Of a DNA stretch of 64,000 nt, positions 21,253-33,400 are shown one piece after another; within the stretch, counting starts at the first letter, position 1; every line of letters begins with the position of its first letter. Made by a program: the position numbers and the translations under genes. Under the pieces are notes generated by a model. That model saw nothing but the letters and a program-made list of their open reading frames with translations, had not been told where the DNA came from and made no database searches. Where the stretch lies: contig JASANH010001389.1 in assembly GCA_030248295.1 (NCBI GenBank), positions 434,001 to 498,000 of the forward strand, written 5' to 3'. The DNA is from Mesodorylaimus sp. YZB2_4. Taxonomy: Eukaryota; Nematoda; Enoplea; Dorylaimida; Dorylaimidae.

Positions 21253-22538
21253 ATGTATTCTCCTCAGGTCGCTCTCTTGGGCTATGTGGGCTACAAGGTT
21301 TGCACTCTCGCTCGTCTTCTCGATGCTCCCCAATACGAAGGGAGTGAAGGCGGAGCCAATCAACCCATTGACTCGATAACAACGGAGAATTCTGCTACCA
21401 CTTTGTCGTCCTCGTCCGACCCGTGCGCCATCATCGCCGATGAAACGGAAGTGATTGAATCGAAGAACAAAAGCTTCTCGATTAAAGAATTGGCCCAAGA
21501 AAGAGTCTCTGATCGAATCGATGAAGAATCGTCGCTCTCGATCGACCTGATGGAGTTGGAAGAGTCACAGTCGTGTTCGTTCGAGGGGGAGCTCCTTAGC
21601 GCAACGATTTTGCCAGAAGTCACTCGAGGCGAAAGCGAAAGAGCTTCGATGGAAGAAAGCATCATGGCCGTCGCTCTGCCCTCGGAAAGGGACGAAGTGA
21701 CAAGCTTTACAGCCGTCTACTCCCTGAAACTGGGGGAAATTTCATTTTCGTTGGAATTCGATGAAGAATCGGCCCCCGAATCAATCACAATCGAACAAGA
21801 AGGCGAAATCGAGGTTCAAGCGATCGGTGCACCTTCAGTTTTGGCTCTTGACGAGGAGACGAAAACGAGCTCCACCGAAATCAGCAATGATGATGCCGTC
21901 GACCCAACTAATGAATCGCCAGAAAAGATCGAGAACACCGTTTCAAATAAGATCAAGGAAATATTTCAGGTCGGAGAGAAACTTGACCGTACGCACCGGA
22001 AGCAACTTTCCGCCTTCGACGAGTTGCATCCTGGGCAAAGCCGCTCCAAGCAGCGATCGAAGGTGACCAAGTATGTAGGCCCTGCTTAAAATTTTAATTA
22101 CTCAAAATATTCAACTCACTAGTTCATAATTAATGGACCATCTCGCGTTTCAGGCAACCATTCCTTGCCTTTAAAAATCAAGTGTGGTGGGACGTTCGAG
22201 CCGAAATGCCAGAACTGAAGACTCATGCTGAGGTTATGCAAGAAGTGGCTCGAAGGCAAATAATTGTTCTCTCCTATCTTTATATTTTTGCATCTTTTAT
22301 GCTAATTTTCTTTATATTTAGGTGGAATGAATTGCCTCAACGTGCAAAAGACATTTTCAAGTCTTCGGTCGCGTCGAGGTACAGACGCGCTTCTCGATCG
22401 ACGTGGGAGCACATCCTTGGAGCGAGTGAAATTCGCAAGCAAAAACTCGAGGAGCGCTTGAATCGAATCCAACAACAACAACAACGCACCGGAGAATCGA
22501 CCAGCGGAATGGATTGGCCTGTGAACGTCGATGAGTGA
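21253..22538 (+). CDS. acidic protein of unknown function, possible single-pass membrane protein
   Basis: Exons 21253-22070 and 22154-22538 join across an 83-bp intron (GTATGT...CGTTTCAG) and give about 400 residues. Residues ~30-240 are strongly acidic and Ser/Glu-rich, probably disordered. The C-terminal part is more conserved-looking: QPFLAFKNQVWWDVRAEMPE, a hydrophobic stretch (IIVLSYLYIFASFMLIFFIF), then basic and Gln-rich coiled-coil-like sequence. The start is uncertain: TATTCTCCTCAG right after the ATG (ending 21267) is a good acceptor, so the real N-terminus may lie in an upstream exon. A 66-nt stretch at 22256-22321 that encodes the hydrophobic segment could itself be a GC-AG intron (donor AAG|GCAAAT, acceptor ATATTTAG). 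In that case the protein would be soluble. No family recognised. Confidence 0.6.
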
Positions 22539-23780
22539 TGGCAGTTGTGATCGCAAAGGACAACATGACTCGTGTGTGCTCGAAGTTTTCTCTAACCCTT
22601 CTCATGCATCTACCTGCTAGAATTTTCCTAATCGTTTTTATGTCGTTCATATGCCTCATTCGACTAATCGACCAAATGTCTGTCTGACAGATTTATTTGC
22701 GTCGGTGACTGACTCCTACTACATACATATAGTGTCCACGATAAGTGTCGAGCACGGCAAAGAAAGACAGCTCGTTATCATTCATTCGTGACGATGTCTC
22801 AAGATAATTCAAAACGTTGAAAAGAAGTAAATTAATATGTCTATTTTGAGTAACCTTTTGGTTTTCCTGTCCCTTTGGAGATGCAGCTCGTTATCTTGAT
22901 CTCTCTTGTATCACAGCACGCATCAGAGATGTTTTATTAGAAATACGGTTCAGTGAGAGTCGTAATCGAAAAGTGATAATGTGATATAACGCATGATAAC
23001 ACGACATTGACCCGAGAGAACTCGCTTTTAATATCACTTTTTTCATCAAGTTTTCTCAACCGAATCTTACAAATTCGTTTTTACGTTTCTCGGCCGTCTG
23101 GGGTTCTAAAATGAAGAAATAATAAACAGTATTGATGAAGACTTTGAATCAAGTAGAAAGCGAATTTCTGTTTCTTTCGCACGGAGCAGATTCTTTGAAA
23201 TTAGCCGAAGCGTATAGATAAACGGCTCTCCAGTGGTGCACCTGCTTCACTCGAATTCTGTGATATTAGAAAAAGAATGGGTACTGAACCATACTGCATC
23301 TACGATTAGAGGAGTTCATGTTCGATTAGAGGAGAAGAAAGCCAACTCCCGCCACCCCGGATACGGAAGCAGATGGACAGGCCCCGAGTGTTGTTGTGAC
23401 CATGTCTCACTTACGCTCAACAGCTGCGTTTGTATCGCTTTTCTTTCCGAATCTCACGAACTCATTTTTTCGCTTTCCAAATCGCACAAACTCGTTTTTG
23501 CGTTTTTCTGTTTCTGAAAGTTTTTGAAGAGCGAGTAAAGAGACTGATAAAGCAAGCTAGACTTAATCGTACCCAACGTCTCCGCTTGTTGCCCCTCCTC
23601 ATTATCCGATCGACCAAAACGCACGAATTCGTTCTTCCGCTTCTGCATGCCGCCTAGAAGAAAGGATAGGCGTGACAACACACTCTGGTGATATTTGTCT
23701 CATCGTATTTGTATTCGTATTTGGAGGTGAGATTCTCAGGAAAAATAGAGGACTATAGGGGTCAGCCACTGCGCCCTACC
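22539..23780. other. intergenic with degenerate ~30-bp repeats
   Basis: No gene recognised. Four diverged copies of a ~30-bp T-rich word are visible: near 23060 (CGAATCTTACAAATTCGTTT), 23448 (CGAATCTCACGAACTCATTT), 23479 (AAATCGCACAAACTCGTTTT) and 23616 (AAAACGCACGAATTCGTTCT). They share a core (C/A)AATC.CAC.AACTCGTTTTT.CG. Confidence 0.4.
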
Positions 23781-24110
23781 CTAGGGGGCGCAAAGAGCCT
23801 GCTGTAAGCTAACACCAAAACCACCAAAACATCTGTTGCACTGTGACGAAAACGGCCCCGTTTGCCCAGGATTTGCAGCACTATCCACCGCCTTACCTTG
23901 GCTACCTGATGCCGCAATCGTCTCGGCCAAATGTTGCAGATGAGTTTGCAAGGTTTCTAGGGCGGATTGCGCAGCGCACAGATCGCCCATCTTCTCATTA
24001 CCCTCGCCATCCGATACCGAACGACACAGATCGGTTAACGAGCCACCCGTTGACGGTGTCATTACGAGAGCCAATACTCCCACAAACAGGACCATCGAAT
24101 GACGATACAT
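23781..24110 (-). CDS. small secreted Cys-containing protein, possible peptide hormone
   Basis: An ATG at 24110 opens 109 codons. Residues 1-23 form a signal peptide (MVLFVGVLALVM core). Next come LTDLCRSV and a helical segment (CAAQSALETLQTHLQHLAET), and the C-terminus holds CNRCFGGFG...ALC. Five cysteines are present, so pairing would be incomplete or the protein may dimerise. A good donor (CAAG|GTAAGG at about 23902) and acceptor (TTTTCGTCACAG) define a possible 56-nt intron. Its removal would shift the frame and replace the Cys-rich end with a short Trp-rich tail ending at another stop, so I keep the unspliced frame but mark the 3' end as uncertain. Not related by sequence to the two MHF-amide precursors. 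Confidence 0.45.
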   Translation of the reverse strand: MYRHSMVLFVGVLALVMTPSTGGSLTDLCRSVSDGEGNEKMGDLCAAQSALETLQTHLQHLAETIAASGSQGKAVDSAANPGQTGPFSSQCNRCFGGFGVSLQQALCAP

Positions 24111-25030
24111 TTTCCGTATTGGTTACCTTCGAAAACTGATTTTGATAGCACGCGGCGTCAGTCGAAGTCTCGCTTGATTTCTGAAACCACCTTTAGAGAA
24201 TTTATTGGGCATATATGTGGAATCACGCGTCCTCGACAGTCACGAGTTTTCTCGATGCTTCAAAAGATTAGGTACAACGACACAGGGTGCCACGCCACAG
24301 CACTGCGTGGGCAAGAACAAGAGTGCTAGACGCGAGAAATCAAGAAAGGGTTTCTGCCAGCGGACACCTGCTCTCACCTTACTTTTTCCCCTATCACATC
24401 AAAATACCTTTACATGTCTAATCATGCACGAGCAATACCTGTGATTGAGGACTATTTTTCTTGTCTATATTCGCGAGTTAGAAGTGCTATGGCAGGGGCA
24501 AGGCAAATGGCATTGTGCTCGAAAGACCAAAACAGTGAGTGGTAGCAAGATGCCTTCGTAGGGTACTCGCTCTGCTAGCAGCTGGCTGAAAATCAGTGCA
24601 GGTGGAGAGGGCAACAGGAGATTGACCTCTAAGCAGCTGCCTATTCGCAAGACCAGCACAGATATGGCGGTAGCAATTAGAAAACCTGGTCTTCTCAAGA
24701 CTTTGGCCTGGCTCCCACTAGTATCATTCCGCACCGACTCCGACGTAGCCCCGCAAAACAATAAAGACGTAGTTTCCTGAAAGTCATTTTTAAAGCATTC
24801 ATTTTCCATTATCTGAGAAACAATCTAGTTTCTAGCATTTGATAAGAAAGGAGAGAAATAAAATGGCCTTTGTCTAATCAAGCAAAATGACCCGCACGCA
24901 TCAACGATCTCGAGACGAGTGAAGCGAGGATGGCTAAGGAATAGAGACTGAGACAGGTCTCGTGATCACCTCAGCGTTCGCCAACAGGACAAATGGCTAG
25001 CGGCCATGAGCTTTTTCAGTAATTCCTCAG
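24111..25030. other. intergenic or unassigned
   Basis: One minus-strand frame (24809 down to 24465) starts after an acceptor-like TTTCTCAG, has a hydrophilic N-terminus, then FLIATAISVLVL, like a type II membrane anchor. Its end runs into low-complexity hydrophobic sequence without a convincing donor, so I do not call it a gene. Confidence 0.3.
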
Positions 25031-25323
25031 AAGTTGGTATTAGCCTGCAGCTGTTGGCACGAGGGCGCCAGTTGACGGAGTATAGATGCAATGGCGATCC
25101 CGCAGAGAGTCAAGGGTACATCTTCTGCGTTTTGGTCCAGGCGGACAAGCCAGTCTCCGAATGCTGGATGTCGATGTGACAAATTCAGACAAGATTCACC
25201 CACCGTAAAAGGGACCTTTGCGCCAAAGGCCTTCAGTATGTCGCACTCTTGCCGGGCCAAGAACGACGAGGAACCAGTTTCCAATTTGGCTCTCTGAAAA
25301 CCTGCCATGATCATAACCAGCTA
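25027..25323 (-). CDS. possible terminal exon, weakly MACPF-like C-terminus
   Basis: On the minus strand an acceptor (GACTTTTTAG, ending near 25324, or the later GGTTTTCAG ending near 25297) leads into about 90 open codons ending in a stop at 25027. The text includes HPAFGDWLVRLDQN, DVPLTLCGIAIASILRQLAP and a following C. The arrangement W..(R)LD..(E)..P..L..I..ILR....C resembles the end of the MACPF domain in the gene at 4882-6699 (LQKWLASLND...V.LIPICDLLS). No upstream exon was found, so this may be a fragment of a second MACPF-type gene or an unrelated exon. Confidence 0.3.
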
Positions 25324-27474
25324 AAAAGTCTTGACTAAAATATTAAAAACTTTACTTCCTCATAAATATCTTGAGTGAGCACTTTCTCGAAGAATTCAGC
25401 AATTCACGAAGTTCGGCTCTCGTCAACATGCATTCGAATTCAAAACCTCAATCCAACTTCTCCAAATAGCGTAAATAACTTCGTAATAGATCTAGTCAGC
25501 GGAGACACAGGAGGCAGTTTGGATAGCTTTCTACCGAAAATTGAGTTTAACCAAGCGAAAATTGAGTCTTCACATTGCCATCCCTCTCACTGCGTCCGTC
25601 ATCCGTCCTAATCGCCACCTCGTTATTGTGCGATTATTGACAGCACACGGGCCAACACACTCGTCGAGCCAAATTAGGTTTACATACACAAGATGTTATT
25701 AGCTCGACCGTGATCGTTTTACAGCCCTTGCCAAATGCCGACCAGAATAGTCCACTTCTCTTGCGTGCTTTTATGAAAACGAGAAATGCGAAATTTAAAA
25801 TATAAACATATTGAGATGGCCGATTCACCAAGTCCCTTCTCCTTCTCCATATCGCTAGCTAGCATGAACAGAACGCCATACTTCATTTTTATACTCAAGC
25901 ACCACATGCGCGCTCAGGGAGCACAAGGAGGAGCATGCGCGAAATAAAAAAATCAAGGCACAATAAAAAAGATACGCGTAGATAAGCTGTCGAAAATGCG
26001 TCTAATCAGACAGTGCCGCGTCTTAACTGGATTCCGTACAGAGATGACCAAAAAAACTAAGCTTTGCTTGAAGCCCTCATAAAAGTGCCATGGGATGATA
26101 AAGTGATGGGTGGCACACGTTCTGGCATTTGAGCGCAAATCAAATCTTTGCAAAAAGGGCACATTCAGAGTAAACCAAAAAACGGTTACGCCCATCTAAA
26201 AATGAGGATCAGCCAACCCTAATGAGACCATCATTTAAGTACAGCTTCAGGGCCTGAATGTGCACGTTCAAGATTAGATCTATCATTTTTCAGAATAGGC
26301 TCCGTCCACACTAGAACGAATACAAGTAACGAACATCACCAAAACAGTTGAGATTTAGAAATGATGAAGTCCAAACCAATCACCAAGTCAATTGGTTGTC
26401 CTAATTGATCTCGTCCAAACATTGACCTGGGAATGCACAAGGTCGTGTGCAAACGGAGATGCGGGACACGAATACAAAAGCCGCGGCGAGGAGGACGCAT
26501 GCAGTACGCATCCTAGGTGTATCTCGAGCACGACATCGATTCATAAGAACAAATGAGAGCCCTCTGATTGTGTCATCGATTGATACCACGATCAGAGGGC
26601 TCATCGATCGATCACACGATGACAATTAACGGATCTGATTCGGTGGACGAAAAATCTGAGATCCAGAAAAATTCCTGCAACAAAATGACAGTTTTTCTAA
26701 TTTGTAAAGAATGCGTTCGCTGTCCAGAGGCTTGTCCTTTCTGGCGCAAAAGGCGCCGCCTTCTTTTGTCGCATTTTATCAGCTGCAGCACCAAAACGAC
26801 TTTTACCCTCAGACCCCATCTCGCTTCGAGCCTACAGTAGTCCGTCGTAACACTACTCGTTTCCGTGACCCAGCCCCCATGTTCGTGGCAAGTGATCATC
26901 TCCAACACAGCCATTCAACCAACGCATTGATTATTCAATCAAAAAACCAATCATATCCAAAATCGCGAGATGAAAAAACGAGCAACGCGTTAGTTAAAAA
27001 GAGAATCAATATATCACGTACCATAGCATCTGTAATAAGGTGCACTAACCTGCTTGTTCTATTCCTCCTTGCAATACACTATTATAAATTTACAATATAT
27101 ACCCTTCCCCATCAAGCGCTCACTCAGTCAATACAATGCATACTCCTCCAATAAAAATGCATAGCAAATATGAAAACTGCGCATCCGCCGCGCCAGCAGT
27201 TATCCATATACCCGCATATTAGCTCAATACACAACAAACAAAATAATTAGGTTACAATGAACATGTCAGTAATTTCAAAAAATCGATTACGATAATGAAC
27301 AGCGAACAGTCTTAATCCCAAACAATCAATGCAAGTGTACATCTAATCGAAAAATGTCTATAATATTGCGCAACCGGATTTCAAATAATGCCATGCGTTA
27401 GCTAATGTATTGCCACTATAACCTACACCGGGTTCACCCACACTCTCGTTCCCACTGTCTTCTTCGCTCGGTAG
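25324..27474. other. intergenic, no gene seen
   Basis: AT-rich sequence downstream of acetyl-CoA carboxylase. Contains a 12-bp perfect inverted repeat (26557-26568 and 26591-26602; see separate entry). No supported exon. Confidence 0.45.
26557..26602. repeat. 12-bp perfect inverted repeat, 22-nt loop
   Basis: GAGCCCTCTGAT at 26557-26568 is the exact reverse complement of 26591-26602. The flanking and loop sequences are also partly mirrored (TGTGTCATCGATTGAT in the loop, ATCGATCGATCACACGATGA after it). Function unknown. Confidence 0.8.
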
Positions 27475-30400
27475 TCATTGCGCATCGTCCTGCTGAAATC
27501 CGCGACTAGCAAATATTTTCGCCAATTCTGTGCACTGACTGTAACTAAGCTGCTCTGACAATTTTACAATCGTGTCCATGAGCACTTCCGGATTCGAAGA
27601 CACCAACCTGAAACAAGGAACCGTCAGCGCATGGCGAGCAATAAGGCAGTTGGCAGAGAACGTACTTTTCAACGTTGTGCACAATCGATTCACGATGAAG
27701 GCACGCCAACGTTTCCTGGGTCATCGAAGTGGCATTTCCCTCCTGCAGTTGTTGCTCCCACCACAACGTCACGTTTTTGTCATCGTCCCAATTATTGTTT
27801 GTCTTAAAAAGGGCACTAGCAAATACACTCGTCATGCTCACGTTCGCTTTCCCATCCGCACTCTCTTCTGAAAATTCTAAAGCACAAACAGCACCACTTA
27901 CCTGTCCTTCCCGATCAGTCGCGTACCAACGCCGTATCCTAGCATCCACTTGCCCGTCGCTTAAATCGGGAAATGACGCGCGAATTTGCGACTTGACCTT
28001 TTCCTCTGATAAGCGACGTCTCAAACGCCAATAGAATTTTTGTCTGGCATTCACCCACGGTATAATTCTCTGAAAACAACATGTCATAGTTCCCAATCGG
28101 AAAACCAACCAGACCAAGCCTCACCATAATCACATTCTTCTCCAACATCCTTCCACCAGCCGTATCATGCAGATCAACGAACTGTACGGCCACGCTGTGA
28201 TAAATCGGCATCAAATGCTCTTCCCGACTCTTCAAATCTTTCTGCAACGATGCACGCTTGTCGGCACCTCCATCCACCGATCCGTCGATCGACTGGATTT
28301 CCTTGAGCAATCGTTGACACACGGGGTCGCATCGATGCATGGCCTTTTGCAAATCCTTGAAACGGAATTTGATCTCGACTGTTCCTTCCGGTTCCAGAAC
28401 GTTGCCCCTAAAATCATCGAATGCTTAGACCTTCAAGTACACAACGAACATCAGGTGCTAACTCACCTTGCATCGTTATCGGCATACATCTCCATGTATC
28501 GCGAATTGATGGCTGGATCGACCACAACCCACGCACCACCTCGTAACTCACCGTACGGCGGGATATACACGAAGACTGGTTGCTTATATTCTCGCAAACC
28601 GTCAACGATATAAGCTCCGAATTTGACTACTTGATCGAACATGTCTGAAAACAACAAGTCTTTATGACCAGGTAAACGGAAAGACCCAAAAGCTATAAAG
28701 CTTACCTTTCATTCCGCCCGAAAATCCCCTCCAATTCGCAAAAATAAATAAAGGCAGTCCCTCCCGATTGAAATCTTTGATAGCTTGCGCAGTCTTGTAA
28801 GCCGAGTCGGGGAACCACACTTGACCAGCCTGAACAATAACCTTGGCCTCCGAATCCAACGTAGCCGGGTCAGCTGGCACTTCCACTTCGACCGTCCGTG
28901 TCTCCACCGCGATCACAGCCGTCGGTATACCGCCCAATCTGGCCCGTCCACAGACAACAGTCTTGGCCCATCCAGCCATAATTTCCGTCCACGAACCGCG
29001 GTCGAAGAATCCCGATTCCCAATATCCGGTCGACGGATTCACACGGCCTTCCAACATCCATCGAGGATCATACGGATTCCTGGTCGGGCAGAACTCGATT
29101 TCTCGATCGATCGAATCGATTGGAACAGTGCACGGCAAATCGGCGTATCTTCGTTTTGGTATGTAGGACAACCACTTCAGAATCATGTACACACCATCGT
29201 AGTCATTGTGGGACACTGCGTGCGATACGCCATTGTTGTGCATGATTTGGATACCGCCCAGCTGGTTGTTGGACGTGTAGACTTCTCGCCCCAACAGCTT
29301 GTTCAAGGCTGGTGCTCCGGTCAATATGATATGACTATTCTCCACTTGAATCGTACGCTGACCCAGTCGAACGAGATAAGCGCCGATGCCCACCGTCCGA
29401 CAAGTGACTAGGCTTATTGTACATACTTCATTGTACGCATCCGACGTTTCACCAGCGATCATACCAGAACCTTTCAAATTCTCCACTCCAATGCTTTCCT
29501 CACGGCCAATTATATCAGTTATTTTGTACCTGAAACTGATATTCCGCCATCAGTCCGATTTTTACACTTACATTCCTATTCAACACTAGAACCCAACTTA
29601 CCTCTGTTCACCATCGTCTTCCACCAACTCGCCCTTGACGACATTCCCAGTGGAGTTCAATCGATTGTAATCTTCCGGCGTCAAATACAAATATTTGAAT
29701 CCTTTCTCCAAACATTCCGTATCCTCCCACGCGATGCGGAAACAATCTTTCACATCTTCCGATAAGCCAATCCTGGCACCACTGTTTCCAGCAACGTAGA
29801 CGCGTGGGACCCCAGTGCGACGACTCAATTCGGATGCCTTCTGGAACAGCTCATCTTCTCTCACACCGAAACTTCCAATCAAATAGGTCATATCATTGGC
29901 AATAACGATAACTTCCCGTCCCTCGTCCGGATATTCGGGCGTGCGCAAGGTCAATTTCCAAGCCACCATGCCGCATTCATTCTCGCCAGGAAGGCGGGTC
30001 ATTTCCTAAACAAGAATCATTTTTCATTCCGCCTACTTCCTAAATCTATTTATTGCAGTCGAGCTCGGATAATTGCGGCCGCTTGGTAGTCAGAAAAAGT
30101 TGCAATTATCCAAAGGTGCAATTTTATATGTTACGCATAGCCCAAAGAATCAGGGAATCAGGACTTGTTACAATTATCCGAAGTCGACTGCATGACTTAA
30201 GTCACATACCTGCAACTGGCCTCTCGAATCCAAGACTAATTCTACGCACGACAAAATTTCCACAGTATTCGGCTCGTCGTCATGCCGACTACGCTCAATA
30301 TTGTATTCCTTCCACAACTTTATCAAAGCTTGCCTGAACATCTCCGGGATATCGTACACGTAAGTCGTTCCCATTTTCTGAGCCATATATCTTTTCTGTT

Positions 30401-33400
30401 GCATATGATCTTTCGTTTGATACGGCGTACTGACTGGCAACGAGTGCAAAGGACCAGGTTTGGCTCCATCCCAGGTTACGAATTTCACTTGTCCATTTTC
30501 TTCGTCGATGACTTCTTGATACAAATGCAAATCCAAATAATAACCGCTCTCGTTCGATACGGTCAAATGCATTGGTATGGCCGGACCGTTCGGTGCGAGA
30601 CGAACGGCAAACTTCAATTCGGCTTGCAGCACGCGCAATTTCCACAAGCGACTTCCATAACGCAATATAATATCACGAACCGTATCGACCACTTTTTGCG
30701 GATCCAAAGTGACCGTTGGAGCGAAATTCAAGAAAATATGATTACAATCGCATCGACGAGCATCCGGATACGACAAAGCCACATCCAACTCGTCCATGGC
30801 TTCCAACAGGATTCGTTCACCTTCATTCTTCATGTACTCGAATGACGCCTCTTTGGAAATCAAATCCGAATGGCGAATAATACTTCTCAAAAATAGTCGC
30901 TGATCGCTGACCTCTTGACCATGCGCTGATCTAGCCGTTCCCAAATACACGTGCATGCGTTGATTAGCTGTCGGTACAGCTTGCAACGTGAAATTCTTCA
31001 TTCGATTGATCTCCAACTGGAAAGCTAAGGCCGGTTCCAAATGTCGATAAATCTTATCCTCCTTGAACTGATCGCGGGCACGGAACGTGAAGTATCTCGG
31101 GAAACGTCTTTTCTCCAAGGCCATAAACGTCATTCTTCGAATTCTTCTCTCCAACAAAGTCGCCTTCTGGTCGTAACAAAATTGTTGAACTTTAGCCGCC
31201 AGCTCTTGATCCTTCAAATTTCCTTCCGTTTCGTTCAAACGTATGGCCACGTTCAAAATGTAAATAGGTTCATCCACTTTCGAGTCATCTCCATCGCCAG
31301 CAGTCGACGAGAACGAATTTTTCATATAGCTACTTCTTTCTTCATTACACGTTAAACTAACGCTCAACGTGAATCGATGCAATAAGTCGGCGAAACTTTG
31401 TTCAAATTCGCCAAACGTTTCGAAAACAGCCAAAATGCAAACGCGTTGACAATTCGGCAAGTCGGGTAGGCTCAGTCCCAACAGATCGTCATCCACGCTT
31501 CGAATACGGCACATCATATCGCCCACGTTCTTTTTCTTTGTGCTCGCACGATTCGGATGCGTATTCGGCAATGTGAATTGATACTCGACAGCGCACGCCC
31601 CATTCACGAACTGGTGATTCTTCAAACAATTCAGCTCGTAGGCGATATAAGCTCGTCGCACATACACTTCCAGAGCGGCCATTCTTACTATCGGGTTGGC
31701 GTGGTAGAAGAAATCGTGCAGGACATCAAATATCGTTGTCTCTGATAAGATCAACTTCGTCAAATTGTCCGGTTGGAACGAGTGACCATACTTGTCCACA
31801 GCAGACAGAAAGATCGATTCCACTTGATTGTGACGGGTATCGTACGATGGTTGATGAGCGGCAATCAACACTTGACGAGCACGTAGGGCCACACGCGAAT
31901 GCTCCGTCTTTCCCAATACCGTTAACTGTTCCAATACGGTTTTCAGTTCATCGGCCAGGCCAGGCTCGTAGGCGGAAATATGATCGATCAATGAGATGAC
32001 CAATTGATTCTTCTTTTGAACTTGCGAATGCGAGAAAATAGCTCGTGTTACCTTGCTCATATCGTCCTTCCATTTTTCGCGCAGCACGCTGACACATTTG
32101 TCATATTGATACTGCTGGAAATACTTCTCCGTATTCAAATACTGCCGAAGCAAATCGTTCAAAACGCTGCGCAAATGACTTCGAGTACCGCCTCGATAAC
32201 TAAAATACAGCAGCCTTTAATCGACTCCCTCATTATCCATGAAATCCCGCATACCTTTGAACCAATGCCAACAATGCATGAGTGGTCATAAAGAACATAT
32301 CCCGGTCTTCGTTCTTTTGCAACTTAGCCGCATACTTGTCCAGCACATTAGCAATTTGTTGAGCAGGAAACTGACACAACATCGACGTGATATTACCCGC
32401 GTAATTGACCATCAGCTGATTGATCTGCATGTCGACCTCTTGAGGCAATCGACCAGATATCACAGACATCGCTTCCTGCAAACAAGCAGCATTCTTATTC
32501 CCACCGACTGTACGGCTTGCTGAAGGAAAACCCTTACCTGAAGCTCCAACAATGGCAATAACGGGTCTTTCAAAATCGAAAATAATTTGTCCACACTCTC
32601 GCGCAGGTTTTGACTAAAATACGGTTCCGGCATCGTATAACCTTCCAAAATATTGGTCAGGTGTTGAATAAGTTCACGGAACGTCTGATGCAATTTATCA
32701 GCGTTATTCGGAACTGGCGAATGGATCGGGAACAAATGTGTGTATCGAACAGCCTAAAATTCAATGCAAATCCTTCAATGCCTCAAGAAGCAGCCTCCAA
32801 GTTTGGCTCGCTTCAACCTCTGACATACAAAGAGACCCCAAACCCAAACATAAAAGCGACTTACCGTTTTCACGCGGTCAGGATTATCCAGAACGAGCCG
32901 TGCAATCGCTGTACCGGCACTTACGACGGCTCCAGGTCGTTTGATATAATGAACACTAAAAACTCGCGGTTCAATCAGTCCAGTAAAACTTAAGACCTTA
33001 TTTCTTACTGTCCACTCTCAGGCGCGTTCAATGTCATGATCATCTTCATGACTTCGATCTCCGCGTATGGCTTATCGGCATCGACGTGTCCGCCGTCATC
33101 TACCACATAACGAACCAATTTTCCAGCAGATGGCGATCTGGAAGATCAAAAACCCCCACATGGCAATCTGAAACCAATTGCTATCATCACGCCACAGCAT
33201 ACCGTACCTCAATTGCGTGGGATCATTCGTTTTTTCAAAGACTATTGTCTGATTGCCAATTTGCACGCGAAATTTGTCCACTTCTTCTTTCATAAAACAA
33301 GTATACGAGTTGAAGTTGTACGAAATCAATAAACCACCATCAGCCATAGCGTAGTATTCAATTTCAATACCACTGCCGTTCATCATCAAAAAATATTTCT

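Noticed and set aside
27868-27902. Possible intron in acetyl-CoA carboxylase starting at GTAAGT (27901 downwards) and ending TTTTCAG
   Set aside because: It would be only 34 nt and would shift the frame into a stop. The uninterrupted frame keeps coding in register with the next verified junction, so I read through it.
28785-29411. 208-codon plus-strand open frame opposite acetyl-CoA carboxylase
   Set aside because: Antisense shadow of a long conserved exon; no domain or splice support.
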